The notes: a model not told the origin generated them from the sequence alone. Shown: positions 53,228 through 62,664, counted from the stretch's first letter. The stretch: 64,000 nucleotides of DNA from Pseudovibrio exalbescens DSM 16456 (GCF_000422785.1 NZ_KE383919.1:229704-293703); one strand, 5' to 3'. A program made the numbers and translations.

Positions 53228-54640
53228 CTAGTCACGGTTTTCATCCTCGGCAGGCTCTCTCAAAATATCTTCGTCATGAATAACCGCGCCAGATTGAACC
53301 TCGATCATACGGACCTCGATCATTCCGGGGTTTTTCAGTTTGTGCGGTGCCCCCAGGGGCACGAAAACGGATTCATTTTCCGTTACGTATTTTGTCTCGC
53401 CATTGACGGAAACTTCCAGGGTTCCACTCATCACCACCCAGTGCTCGGCGCGGTGGATATGGCGTTGCATGGTCAATCCCTGCCCCGGCTTGATCATCAT
53501 GGACTGGACACGAAACCGCTCGCCTCGCGCGATTTCCTCGGTCCAACCCCATGGTCGATAGGCGCGCCGGTGCTGGACCGTTTCGGGGCGCCCTTCGCGA
53601 TCCAACTCGGCAACAATGGTCTTGACAGCCTCGGCCTGATCCTTGGCTGCAACCAAAAGGACGTCTTTGGTGTTCACCACTATTACATCCTGAAGGCCCA
53701 GCACGCTCACCAAGGCATCTTCCGAGTACACCAAACAGTCCGTACTGTTTTCAAAAATGGCTTCACTAAGGGCTGTATTGCCCGCATCATCCTTGGGCAT
53801 TGTTTCCCAAATGGCCCGCCATGAACCAAGATCGTTCCACTGCGGGTCCATGGGAACGCAACAGATGCCCGCCTGTTTTTCCATGATTGCATAATCGAGC
53901 GATATATTCGGGACTTGTTCAAAGGCCTGCGGGTCCAAGCGCAGGAAGTCCAGGTCCTGGCGCGCCTTGATGCGCGCTACCTCAACCCCCTGCCAGATCT
54001 CCGGTGCGTGGCGCAGGAAACTGTCGCGCATTGCCTTGGCACTGAACATGAAAATGCCCGCATTCCATAGGTAGGTACCTTCTTCCAGAAACTGTTCCGC
54101 CCGTTGCTTGCTTGGCTTTTCAACGAACTGATCCACGGACAGCACGGCTTCGTCGGCGGGGACAAATTTAATATATCCATAGCCGGTATGCGCAAGGTCG
54201 GGCTTTATTCCGAATGTTACAATGTGACCTGCAGCAGCAACCGGAGTGGCCGTTTCGACGGCCTGTTGAAATGCCTTCTCATCAGCAATCATATGATCGG
54301 ACGGCAACAGCAGCACAAGCGCATCTGCATCCTGTGCCAGAGCCACCTGTGCAGCCAACGCAGCCGGGGCTGCCGTGTTGCGCCCCACAGGTTCCAGCAG
54401 GATGGATTGAGCCGTCATACCAAGCTCTTGCAATTGCTCGCCGATCAGAAACCGGTGGTCCTGATTGGAAATGACCATCGGGGCTTCGAACTGCGCCCCG
54501 GTAGTTCGTTTGCAAGTTTTTTGAAACAGACTTTCACCATCGAACAACGGCAGAAATTGCTTGGGCCGGGCACGCCGCGACAAGGGCCACAGACGAGATC
54601 CGAATCCACCCGACAAAATTGCTGGAATAATAGCTGTCAT
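53228..54640 (-). CDS. Mannose-1-phosphate guanylyltransferase / mannose-6-phosphate isomerase, bifunctional
   Basis: This 470-residue protein combines two activities. The N-terminal nucleotidyltransferase starts with IPAILSGGFGSRLWPLSRRARPKQFLPL (GMP motif) and contains PSDHMI and FVEKPSKQRAEQFL. The C-terminal cupin (about residues 330-470) has the PMI type II features RPWGWTEEIARGERFRVQSMMIKPGQGL, HRAEHWVVMSGTLEV and FVPLGAPHKLKNPG. Together with the mutase it makes GDP-mannose for capsule, LPS or exopolysaccharide. ATG 54640 is preferred over TTG 54667. It is the first gene of this operon; the capsule genes at the left of the window are potential users. Confidence 0.94.
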   Translation of the reverse strand: MTAIIPAILSGGFGSRLWPLSRRARPKQFLPLFDGESLFQKTCKRTTGAQFEAPMVISNQDHRFLIGEQLQELGMTAQSILLEPVGRNTAAPAALAAQVALAQDADALVLLLPSDHMIADEKAFQQAVETATPVAAAGHIVTFGIKPDLAHTGYGYIKFVPADEAVLSVDQFVEKPSKQRAEQFLEEGTYLWNAGIFMFSAKAMRDSFLRHAPEIWQGVEVARIKARQDLDFLRLDPQAFEQVPNISLDYAIMEKQAGICCVPMDPQWNDLGSWRAIWETMPKDDAGNTALSEAIFENSTDCLVYSEDALVSVLGLQDVIVVNTKDVLLVAAKDQAEAVKTIVAELDREGRPETVQHRRAYRPWGWTEEIARGERFRVQSMMIKPGQGLTMQRHIHRAEHWVVMSGTLEVSVNGETKYVTENESVFVPLGAPHKLKNPGMIEVRMIEVQSGAVIHDEDILREPAEDENRD

Positions 54641-54837
54641 ACCCGCGTCAATCCGATCATCAATCAAACCGATTAGCTGTCAAAGCCACGTCCCTAGCGT
54701 GTCTTCAACAGTCTCAATAAACTTAACTAACTGCATTATTTCGTTTTTTCTAGGGCATCTCAAACAACGCAGAGTCAGTCTTTCCATCTTTCTCCGTCTG
54801 CGGCAAGATGAATAAGTTATTTTACGGAGGTATGGGC

Positions 54838-56106
54838 ATGTTGGGGGACTTGGCCAATCGCATTTCTGGCAAACGGGAGGATCTTGTCAGCTTGACACAA
54901 GACCTGATCCGCTTTCCCACCATCAACCCACCCGGCGAGGCCTATGCGCCGTGTGCGCAATACATTGGGGAACGTTTGGCCAGCCGCGGTTTTTCCGTTC
55001 AGTACATTCGTGGCGAAGATACGCCCGGAGACTCGGATCGATATCCGCGCATGAACGTGGTGGCACGGCGTGAAGGCCGGGTGCCCGGTGTGTGTGTCCA
55101 TTTCAACTCGCATATCGACGTCGTGGAGGCCGGAGATGGCTGGAGCATGGATCCATTTTCCGGTGTGGTTCGTGACGGTCGAGTGTATGGTCGTGGTGCC
55201 TGTGACATGAAAGGCGGTCTTGCTGCCTCTATCATCGCGGTGGAAGCTTTCTTGGAGTGTGTCCCGGATTTTCCCGGCGCCATCGAGATTTCCGGCACGG
55301 TCGACGAGGAGTCCGGCGGTTTGGGAGGGGTGGCCTATTTGGCGGCGAAGGGGCTTTTTTCCAAACCGCGGGTGAACCACGTCATCATCCCGGAACCTTT
55401 GCACAAGGACAGGATCTGTCTGGGTCATCGCGGGGTCTGGTGGGGAGAAGTGGAAACCCATGGCTCCATCGCCCATGGGTCCATGCCGTTTCTGGGTGAT
55501 TGCGCGGTTCGCCACATGGGCGCCTTTCTCGAAGCCTTGGAAAAACGCCTTTATCCCAAGTTGGCTACAAAGCGCACTGAAATGCCTGTTGTTCCGGAAG
55601 GCGCACGCCAATCCACCCTCAATATCAACTCCATTCATGGTGGCCAGCCAGAAACGTATGAGGGTCTGCCTTCGCCATGTGTACCCGACAGCTGTCGGAT
55701 CGTGCTGGATCGGCGATACCTGATCGAAGAAAACCTTGCAGAGGTGAAAGCGGAGGTCGTGTCACTACTCGAAGATCTCAGCAAAGAACGGGAAAACTTT
55801 CGATACACGATCAAAGACCTACTTGAAGTCATCCCAACCATGACGGAAAAAGACGCACCGGTGGTAAAAGCAGTCGCAGAGGGCATCGAACAGGTGCTTT
55901 CAAGACCTGCCGAAATGGTCATCTCGCCGGGCACCTATGACCAGAAGCACATTGCCCGGCTGGGGCATTTGCACGATTGCATTGCCTATGGACCGGGCCT
56001 ATTGGAAATGGCCCACAGACCCGACGAGTTCGTGGTCATAGAAGACATGATGGACAGCGCCAAGGTCATGGCGCATGCATTACACGGTTTGCTTTTGGCC
56101 CCCTGA
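54838..56106 (+). CDS. M20 family peptidase/deacylase (ArgE/DapE-like)
   Basis: This 422-residue amidohydrolase shows the di-metal M20 motifs FNSHIDVVEAGDGWSMDPFSG, GRGACDMKGGLAASI and the catalytic Glu in TVDEESGGLGGVAYL. It ends with the family block AHRPDEFVVIEDMMDSAKVMAHAL. It would cut an acyl or amide group from an amino acid or peptide. GGAGG at 54826-54830 lies seven bases before ATG 54838, so upstream in-frame ATGs at 54808 and 54832 are unlikely starts. It is followed by the peptide ABC importer, so its substrate is probably imported. The reaction is not known. Confidence 0.9.
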   Translation: MLGDLANRISGKREDLVSLTQDLIRFPTINPPGEAYAPCAQYIGERLASRGFSVQYIRGEDTPGDSDRYPRMNVVARREGRVPGVCVHFNSHIDVVEAGDGWSMDPFSGVVRDGRVYGRGACDMKGGLAASIIAVEAFLECVPDFPGAIEISGTVDEESGGLGGVAYLAAKGLFSKPRVNHVIIPEPLHKDRICLGHRGVWWGEVETHGSIAHGSMPFLGDCAVRHMGAFLEALEKRLYPKLATKRTEMPVVPEGARQSTLNINSIHGGQPETYEGLPSPCVPDSCRIVLDRRYLIEENLAEVKAEVVSLLEDLSKERENFRYTIKDLLEVIPTMTEKDAPVVKAVAEGIEQVLSRPAEMVISPGTYDQKHIARLGHLHDCIAYGPGLLEMAHRPDEFVVIEDMMDSAKVMAHALHGLLLAP

Positions 56107-56145
56107 GGCGGGCTGCAGCTTGGAACCGCAGGACAAGGAGGGGAC

Positions 56146-57654
56146 ATGAACACGCACAAGACCTTGCGGGCTTTCACGAAGCTTGCAATAGGCACTGCCC
56201 TTGCGATGGGCCTTGCTGGCGCAACCCTATCGGCAGCGCAGACAAAAACGGACGTTTCTCTGGGGATTGTTCTTGAACCCCCGCACCTTGACCCGACAGC
56301 AGGCGCCGCTGCGGCCATTGACGAAGTCACCTACGCCAATGTTTTCGAGGGCCTGACGCGCATCGGTCCCAACGGCGAAGTACTGCCGGCTCTGGCCAAA
56401 TCCTGGGAGATTTCCGAGGATGGATTGACATATACCTTCCGGCTTCAAGACGATGTTCGCTTTCACGACGGGACCGACTTTAACGCAGAAGACGTCAAGT
56501 TTTCGCTGGACCGTGCCCGTTCGGCTGACAGCACAAACGCTCAAAAGCCACTGTTTGAAGCGATCGAGAGCGTAGAAGTGGTGGCCCCTGACACGGTTCA
56601 GGTCGTCCTTTCTCGCCCTGTTGGCGGCTTCCTGTTCAATCTGGGCTGGGGAGATGCGGTGATCGTTGCGCCGGAATCTGCCGACAGCAACAAGACCCAA
56701 CCGGTTGGCACAGGTCCGTTCGCGTTTGATCGTTGGGTCAAGGGGCAGGAAATCAGCCTCAAGCGTTTTGAGGATTATTGGGGAGAGCCTGCGGCCTTGG
56801 AAGCGGCACAGTTCAAGATCATCGCGGACCCCAATGCCGCTTTTGCCGCCATGATGTCTGGAGATGTGGATGCGTTTCCCAACTTCCCAGCTCCAGAAAC
56901 GCTGATGCAGTTTGAAACTGATCCACGCTTCACCGTATCGGTTGGCTCGACTGAAGGCGAAACCATTCTGGCCATGAACAATGCCAACGGCCCCTTGGCC
57001 AATGCTTTGGTCCGTCAGGCCATTTCGCACGCGATCAACAAGCAGGCATTGATTGAAGGAGCCATGTTCGGACGTGGTACGCCAATCGGTTCGCACTTTG
57101 CTCCGCATCATCCAGCCTACACGGATCTTACGGGAACCTATCCGTTTGACCCTGACAAGGCCAAGGAGTTGCTCGCAGAAGCCGGGTTTGCTGATGGTTT
57201 CACCGCGACACTCAAACTGCCGCCCCCTCAGTATGCCCGTCGCGGCGGCGAGTTGATCCGTTCCGACTTGCAAAAAGTGGGCATTGAACTGGAAATCGTT
57301 CCGCTCGAATGGGCGCAATGGCTGACCGAAGTGTTCCGTGAAAAGAACTATGACTTCACCATCGTCTCCCATACCGAGCCCATGGACATCGGCATCTACG
57401 CCCGCGACGATTACTACTTCAACTACGACAATCCGGAGTTCAAAGAGTTGATCTCTGCGTTGAATGCGGAAACGGACAAGGAAAAACGATACGACCTCAT
57501 GCGACAAGCGCAGGAAATGATTACGGCTGATGCGGTCAATGTCTTCCTGTTCCAACTGGGCAAAACAGGTGTCTGGAATGCCGAGCTTGAGGGGCTGTGG
57601 GAGAATGCCCCTATTCAGGCCAACGACATTACCAAAGTGCATTGGAAGAACTGA
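56146..57654 (+). CDS. Peptide/nickel-type ABC transporter, periplasmic binding protein
   Basis: This 502-residue family 5 binding protein has signal peptide AIGTALAMGLAGATLSAAQ, cleaved near residue 30. The family blocks are LEPPHLDPTAGAAAAIDEVTYANVFEGLTRI, LAKSWEISEDGLTYTFRLQDDVRFHDG and VRQAISHAINKQALIEGAMFGRGTPIGS. The ligand pocket is large, suited to oligopeptides or conjugated sugars. ATG 56146 has AAGGAGG ten bases upstream. It lies 39 bases after the M20 gene. Substrate inference: a substrate that the flanking deacylases and kinase can process. Confidence 0.92.
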   Translation: MNTHKTLRAFTKLAIGTALAMGLAGATLSAAQTKTDVSLGIVLEPPHLDPTAGAAAAIDEVTYANVFEGLTRIGPNGEVLPALAKSWEISEDGLTYTFRLQDDVRFHDGTDFNAEDVKFSLDRARSADSTNAQKPLFEAIESVEVVAPDTVQVVLSRPVGGFLFNLGWGDAVIVAPESADSNKTQPVGTGPFAFDRWVKGQEISLKRFEDYWGEPAALEAAQFKIIADPNAAFAAMMSGDVDAFPNFPAPETLMQFETDPRFTVSVGSTEGETILAMNNANGPLANALVRQAISHAINKQALIEGAMFGRGTPIGSHFAPHHPAYTDLTGTYPFDPDKAKELLAEAGFADGFTATLKLPPPQYARRGGELIRSDLQKVGIELEIVPLEWAQWLTEVFREKNYDFTIVSHTEPMDIGIYARDDYYFNYDNPEFKELISALNAETDKEKRYDLMRQAQEMITADAVNVFLFQLGKTGVWNAELEGLWENAPIQANDITKVHWKN

Positions 57655-57664
57655 CACAGCCTTG

Positions 57665-57696
57665 CAGACGCACGTGCCAAAAATCGCGTGCGTCTG
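57665..57696 (+). terminator. Hairpin between binding-protein and permease genes
   Basis: CAGACGCACG and CGTGCGTCTG form a perfect 10-base stem around a 12-base spacer, directly after the binding-protein gene. It likely protects the upstream message from decay. Confidence 0.65.
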
Positions 57697-57825
57697 GCCT
57701 TATCCCCACGACACGCCAGCGAAAATTGCATCTTGGCATCGTATGGGATACCTCCAACGCCAGTGAGGGTGCGGTTAGTGATCGTACCCGTGCCGGTTCG
57801 TGATCCTCAAGCCGATGGTTTGCCC

Positions 57826-58773
57826 ATGTTCTCCTACGGAGTGCTGCGCCTTTTAGGCCTGACACTGACACTCTTGGCGGCAAGCATAGTCGTTTTCGTA
57901 GTGCTTGAAGTACTGCCCGGTGACCCGGCTCAGGTGATGCTGGGCATCAACGCACAGCCGGATACACTTGAAGCCCTGCGGGCGGAATTGGGGCTGAATG
58001 CCCCGGCCCTGACCCGTTACCTCGAATGGGTTACAGGCATGTTCCGCGGCGACTTCGGTATCAGCTATACCTATGACGTGCCAGTAGCCGAACTCTTGGC
58101 AGAGCGCGCATGGGTGAGCCTGCCGTTGGCTGTCATTGCACTGACCCTTTCAACGGCATTGGCCTTTCCCATTGGCATTATGGCAGCTCGTTTTCGCGGG
58201 CGTGCGCTGGACACTGGTATCATGGGCCTGACCCAGATTGGGATTGCCATTCCAAATTTCTGGTTTGCGATCCTTCTGGTTTATGTTTTCGCCATCGTGC
58301 TACGTCTGGTACCCTCCGGAGGTTTTCCAGGATGGGATGCGGGCTTTTTTACGGCTCTGCAAGCGCTCATCCTGCCTGCCATCGCGCTTGCGCTGCCCCA
58401 AGCGGCCATTCTGGCGCGGGTCATGCGCTCCGCCCTCATTGACGTGATGAGCGAGGATTACATCCGTACGGCGCGCGCGAAGGGCTTGTCTGCCCGCGTC
58501 ACACTGTGGCGCCATGGGGTACGCAACGCGTTGATCCCCGTACTGACCATTCTCGGCCTGCAGTTTTCATTCCTGATTGCCGGCACGGTGATCATCGAAA
58601 ACGTGTTTTACTTACCAGGACTTGGGCGTCTGATTTTTCAAGCCATAACCCAGCGCGACCTGATGACCGTGAAAAGTGGTGTCATGGTACTTGTGGCCCT
58701 GGTGGTTGCGATCACCTTTATCGTGGATCTGGCCTATGCGGCTGTCGATCCAAGATTGCGGCGGGGGCGATAA
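57826..58773 (+). CDS. ABC transporter permease, DppB/OppB type
   Basis: This 315-residue permease has a first helix FSYGVLRLLGLTLTLLAASIVVFVVLEV followed by LPGDPAQVMLG, the DppB-class opening. The body has about five more helices and the permease EAA loop near YIRTARAKGLSARVTLWRHGVRNALIPVLTI. The long N-terminal extension in the frame from 57688 lacks homology, so ATG 57826 is preferred even though the ribosome site is weak. It lies 171 bases after the binding protein and a hairpin. Confidence 0.9.
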   Translation: MFSYGVLRLLGLTLTLLAASIVVFVVLEVLPGDPAQVMLGINAQPDTLEALRAELGLNAPALTRYLEWVTGMFRGDFGISYTYDVPVAELLAERAWVSLPLAVIALTLSTALAFPIGIMAARFRGRALDTGIMGLTQIGIAIPNFWFAILLVYVFAIVLRLVPSGGFPGWDAGFFTALQALILPAIALALPQAAILARVMRSALIDVMSEDYIRTARAKGLSARVTLWRHGVRNALIPVLTILGLQFSFLIAGTVIIENVFYLPGLGRLIFQAITQRDLMTVKSGVMVLVALVVAITFIVDLAYAAVDPRLRRGR

Positions 58774-58775
58774 GT

Positions 58776-59633
58776 ATGGACACCTTTGACACACCCATAC
58801 ATCCATTTCGCCGGGCCTGGAAAAGCCGCTCGTTTCTGATCGGAGCATGTCTTGCAACGCTGATCCTGCTCGCGGGCCTGGTCAGCCTGTTCTGGACACC
58901 ATATGCCATCGACAACCTGAATGTCGCCGACCGCCTGCAACCGGCGAGTTGGAGCCACCTACTGGGCACGGACCAATATGGGCGCGATATTCTTTCCATG
59001 CTGATGGTGGGTGCACGCACGTCGATCATCGTGGCGTTGATCGCTGTCGGAATCGGGCTGTTGTTTGGTGTTCCTCTGGGATTGATTGCAGCGACGCGGC
59101 GCGGGTTGGTGGAAGAGGTCGTGATGCGCGTAAACGATCTGATTTTCGCGTTTCCTGCCATTCTGTCGGCCATTCTCATCACGGCCCTGTTGGGTCCGGG
59201 CGCCGTTAATGCAGTCATTGCGATCGGGATCTTCAACATTCCGGTTTTCGCACGGGTTGCCCGTGGCGGCGCTCTGGCGCTCGCGGGACGCGATTTTCTG
59301 CTGGCCGCGCGATTGTCAGGCAAGAGCGGCCTGCGCATCACGCTGGAACACATTCTACCCAACATCGCCAATCTGCTGATCGTTCAAGCAACAATCCAGT
59401 TATCGCTCGGCATTCTCGCGGAGGCCGGCCTGTCTTACCTCGGGCTCGGCCCTCAGCCTCCGCTGGCGAGTTGGGGGCGCATGCTCAATGAATCCCAGAC
59501 GATGATGGCATTTGCCCCCCAACTGGCCCTGTATCCGGGGCTGGCTATTGTCATAAGCGTGTTGGGTTTCAACCTTTTAGGGGATGGATTGCGTGACCTG
59601 CTGGATCCCAAACTTCGTCGGAGGATCCGCTGA
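58776..59633 (+). CDS. ABC transporter permease, DppC/OppC type
   Basis: This 285-residue second permease starts at ATG 58776, two bases after the first permease stop. It has SFLIGACLATLILLAGLVSLFW as the first helix, then HLLGTDQYGRDILSMLMVGARTS, the conserved DppC block. The EAA loop lies around LLAARLSGKSGLRITLEHILPNI. It ends with GFNLLGDGLRDLLDPKLRRR, the standard DppC tail. The stop overlaps the next start. Confidence 0.94.
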   Translation: MDTFDTPIHPFRRAWKSRSFLIGACLATLILLAGLVSLFWTPYAIDNLNVADRLQPASWSHLLGTDQYGRDILSMLMVGARTSIIVALIAVGIGLLFGVPLGLIAATRRGLVEEVVMRVNDLIFAFPAILSAILITALLGPGAVNAVIAIGIFNIPVFARVARGGALALAGRDFLLAARLSGKSGLRITLEHILPNIANLLIVQATIQLSLGILAEAGLSYLGLGPQPPLASWGRMLNESQTMMAFAPQLALYPGLAIVISVLGFNLLGDGLRDLLDPKLRRRIR

Positions 59634-61282
59634 TGGCGCTGTTCACCATGAAAGACCTGAGCCTGTCCATTCACGGGACCCCCATCATCGACAGGGTGAA
59701 CCTGTCCATCGCCAAGGGAGAGATTCTGGGACTGGTTGGGGAGAGCGGGTCCGGCAAGTCCATGAGTGCCTTGGCGTCCATGCAGTTGCTGCCGGATGGC
59801 GCATCCCAAAGCGGTTCGATCCGCTTCAAGAAACAGGAGTTGATTGACGCAGGGGAGCGCACCATGAGCCGCATTCGCGGCCGCTCCATTTCCATGGTCT
59901 TTCAGGAGCCCATGACCGCCCTGAACCCAACAAAAACCATAGGTGATCAGGTCAGTGAGGGCCTGTTGTGGCACTTTAAGATGACACGGGAGCGCGCTCT
60001 GGAACGCACCCGCAAGGTGCTGAGCCGTGTAGGCCTGCCAAGCGACAACCAGATGATGGACCGGTTCCCGCACCAGCTTTCCGGCGGTCAGCGGCAAAGG
60101 GTCGTCATTGCCATGGCGATCGCCTGCAAACCCAAGTTCCTGATTGCCGACGAGCCGACGACAGCCCTGGATGTGACCATTCAGGCGCAGATTCTCGCGC
60201 TTTTGAAGGACATTGTGCGCAAGGACCAGATGGCCCTTCTGTTGATCAGCCATGACCTTGCCGTAGTGGCAGACATGGCGGACCGCGTGGCTATCATGAA
60301 GGATGGGCAGATCGTTGAACACGGCCCGACAGGCCAGTTGTTCCGCACCCTGTCGCACCCCTACTCCCGCGAGCTTGTCGAGGCATCCAGTCACATTCCC
60401 AAGACCCGGCAGCGATCCATCGACGCAAACAGCTCGCCGCTGCTGAGCGTGGAAAACCTGGTGCGCACCTACCCCCTGCCCAAACGCTCGTTTTTTGAAA
60501 AACGCCAGTACCACACGGCGGTAAACCATGTCGCTCTGCGCATCCTGCCCCATGAATCTGTCGGGCTGGTGGGCGAAAGCGGATGCGGCAAGTCCACCCT
60601 GGCCCGCACGGTTTTGGGTTTGGAGAAGCCCAGTTCCGGTGTGATCAGCTTTCTTGGGCGGAACCCCTTTACGCTGTCGCACAAGGAAAGCAAAACCCTG
60701 AAACGCGGAATTCAGGCGGTTTTTCAAGACCCTTACGGCAGTTTCGACCCGCGCCATACCATCGAAACGACTGTTGCTGAGCCACTTCACCTACTGCGCG
60801 GTGAAATCGGCCCCCAAGAGCGCCGCGACCGCGTGATACAGGCGCTGGAATCCGTTGGCCTGAAAGCGCGGGACTGTCACAAGTATCCGCACGAGTTTTC
60901 CGGTGGGCAGCGCCAGCGTATCGCCATTGCTCGTGCACTGGTGACTGAACCCAAGCTGATTGTTGCCGACGAACCGGTGTCGGCTCTCGATGTATCCATA
61001 CGCGCTCAAATCCTTGATTTGCTTGCAGATTTAAGAGACCGGCTGGGTGTAGCCTATCTGTTCATCAGCCACGATTTGTCCGTTGTACAGGCCATCACGG
61101 ATCGGGTCATCGTGATGAACGGCGGGCGGATTGTGGAGGAAGGCACCACAGAACAGGTGTTCAAGCATCCCAAACACCCCTACACGCGCATGCTGGTGGC
61201 TGCCGCGCCCGATCTGAACGAGACGCTGAAACGCCGTTACAAGGCCGAGGTCAAGAACAAGAGTGTGCGCCAGAGAGGGTAG
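59633..61282 (+). CDS. Fused double ATP-binding subunit of peptide ABC transporter (DppD-DppF fusion)
   Basis: This 549-residue protein holds two complete ATPase domains. The first (about residues 1-260) has Walker A GESGSGKSMSALASM, signature LSGGQRQRVVIAMAIA and Walker B LIADEPTTALDVTIQAQIL. The second (about 270-545) has Walker A GESGCGKSTLARTVL, signature FSGGQRQRIAIARAL and Walker B IVADEPVSALDVSIRAQIL. Each has a His switch (ISHDLAVV and ISHDLSVV). The start overlaps the second permease stop (TGATG). This completes the importer: one binding protein, two permeases, one fused ATPase. Confidence 0.95.
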   Translation: MALFTMKDLSLSIHGTPIIDRVNLSIAKGEILGLVGESGSGKSMSALASMQLLPDGASQSGSIRFKKQELIDAGERTMSRIRGRSISMVFQEPMTALNPTKTIGDQVSEGLLWHFKMTRERALERTRKVLSRVGLPSDNQMMDRFPHQLSGGQRQRVVIAMAIACKPKFLIADEPTTALDVTIQAQILALLKDIVRKDQMALLLISHDLAVVADMADRVAIMKDGQIVEHGPTGQLFRTLSHPYSRELVEASSHIPKTRQRSIDANSSPLLSVENLVRTYPLPKRSFFEKRQYHTAVNHVALRILPHESVGLVGESGCGKSTLARTVLGLEKPSSGVISFLGRNPFTLSHKESKTLKRGIQAVFQDPYGSFDPRHTIETTVAEPLHLLRGEIGPQERRDRVIQALESVGLKARDCHKYPHEFSGGQRQRIAIARALVTEPKLIVADEPVSALDVSIRAQILDLLADLRDRLGVAYLFISHDLSVVQAITDRVIVMNGGRIVEEGTTEQVFKHPKHPYTRMLVAAAPDLNETLKRRYKAEVKNKSVRQRG

Positions 61283-61684
61283 CCCTGCTCCCTCCGCCTC
61301 GTTACCCACCGCCGAAATGACAGCCGCGCTGCAGTTATCCCCCTCACGTGCAGCGCCATAACCAGCCCCGAGTTGCGCAGATATCCGACAAGACACCACG
61401 GATCTGCAATGCAGCACAACGGCTGGCCGCACACGTGCGTTCGTTTTGCGTTCGCTTGCACGAAACGCGTATGTTTTGCGCTCGTTACTGCAGAAGGTCC
61501 TTCAACAGCCCGATACATGCGCAGCGGTGTTTCTAGGGAACGGGTGCAGATCAAATATTGTTTGAAATTCGATCAAAACCTCAGATTGTTTCAGTAGAGT
61601 GATTGAAACACGCAGCTGCCCGTATATCCTCATGGCCGACTTGGAGGAGATGGGCCTCCAACAAACAGGGAGCGACATCAGGCC
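61283..61684. other. Intergenic region before the ROK kinase gene
   Basis: This 402-base gap contains a dyad TGTTTCA (61587-61593) and TGAAACA (61604-61610) with a 10-base spacer, and nearby TTTGA/TCAAA half-sites. These could be regulator sites for the ROK/argE unit. No gene was recognised. Confidence 0.45.
61587..61610. promoter_or_regulatory. Candidate operator dyad upstream of the ROK kinase
   Basis: TGTTTCA and TGAAACA are perfect inverted 7-base halves, 75 bases before the ROK start. No T-run follows. The regulator is unknown, and no regulator gene is in the cluster. Confidence 0.45.
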
Positions 61685-62581
61685 ATGAGACTTGGACTTG
61701 ATTGGGGTGGCACAAAAATCGAAATCATCGCTCTGTCCGATCACGGTGAGGAACTGTTCCGCAAACGGGTCGACACGCCGAGGGACGATTATTGCGGCTG
61801 TATCGACGCGGTGGTCGGGCTGGTTTCCGCGGCGGAGGAAGCAACAGGGCAACGCGGCTCTGTCGGACTTGGGATTCCTGGCTCGATCTCGCCGTCTTCC
61901 GGTCTGGTCAAGAATGCCAACTCGACCTGGATGAATGGCAAGCCGTTGGACAAGGATCTGGAGCAAGCGCTGGCGCGGCCCGTGCGCATTCAAAACGACG
62001 CAAACTGTCTGGCCGTCTCGGAAGCCACGGATGGCGCAGGTGCCGGCTTTGGCATCGTTCATGCCATCATCATCGGAACGGGCTGTGGCTCGGGAATCGC
62101 CATCAACGGCAAGCCCGTTCGCGGCGCCAATGGCATCGCCGGAGAATGGGGCAGCACCTCGGTGCCGTGGCTGCGGCCAGAAGAGCACCCCGGACCAACC
62201 AACTGGACGGGCCAGCACAGTCCAATTGATCTCCTGTGCTCGGGAACCGGCTTTCAATGGGATTACGAAAACACCACTGGGACGAAGCTGAAGGGGAAGG
62301 AAATCGTGGCGCTGATGCGCAACGGGGATGCGCAGGCTCGTGGGACCTATGACCGCTACGTAAGTCGTTTGGGCCGAGCCATGGCCATGGTTGCCAACTT
62401 TCTGGACCCGGATTGCTTCGTGCTGGGTGGCGGAATGTCTAATCTGGACGAGCTCTACGAGGACTTGCCAAGTGCCATGCGACCCTACATCTTTTCGGAT
62501 GGATACGACGTTCCCATCCGCAAGGCCAAACACGGCGACAGCTCCGGCGTTCGCGGCGCCGCGTGGCTGTGGAATGACTGA
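61685..62581 (+). CDS. ROK family sugar kinase lacking the zinc site
   Basis: This 298-residue ROK-fold protein has the ATP-phosphate loop LGLDWGGTKIEI at the start, the GLGIPGSISPSSGLV block and the catalytic base Asp105 in IQNDANCLAVSE. The family's C-x-C-G-x2-G-C-x-E zinc motif is missing: the aligned segment near residues 173-182 reads NWTGQHSPID, and the zinc His in the GEWGH position is Ser157 (GEWGSTSVPW). Otherwise the Mak/fructokinase-like pattern is kept, including CSGTGFQWDY. It probably phosphorylates a hexose or N-acetylhexosamine. The cysteine and histidine losses agree, so this is likely a true zinc-free variant. It lies before argE by 83 bases. Confidence 0.9.
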   Translation: MRLGLDWGGTKIEIIALSDHGEELFRKRVDTPRDDYCGCIDAVVGLVSAAEEATGQRGSVGLGIPGSISPSSGLVKNANSTWMNGKPLDKDLEQALARPVRIQNDANCLAVSEATDGAGAGFGIVHAIIIGTGCGSGIAINGKPVRGANGIAGEWGSTSVPWLRPEEHPGPTNWTGQHSPIDLLCSGTGFQWDYENTTGTKLKGKEIVALMRNGDAQARGTYDRYVSRLGRAMAMVANFLDPDCFVLGGGMSNLDELYEDLPSAMRPYIFSDGYDVPIRKAKHGDSSGVRGAAWLWND

Positions 62582-62664
62582 TTGCAAACCCGGCAAGCCC
62601 TTCCCTTGCCGCCCCGACGCCCCGGCAGGACCCCAGCCCTGCCGGTCTTAATGGATAACAACCT

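Noticed and set aside
56227..57657. A 476-residue minus-strand frame over the peptide-binding protein gene
   Set aside because: The composition is unlike a protein family and the plus strand encodes a clear family 5 binding protein with signal peptide; this is an antisense artefact of GC-rich codon use.
59453..60790. A 445-residue minus-strand frame over the fused ATPase gene
   Set aside because: No motifs or ribosome site; the plus strand carries two full ABC ATPase domains.
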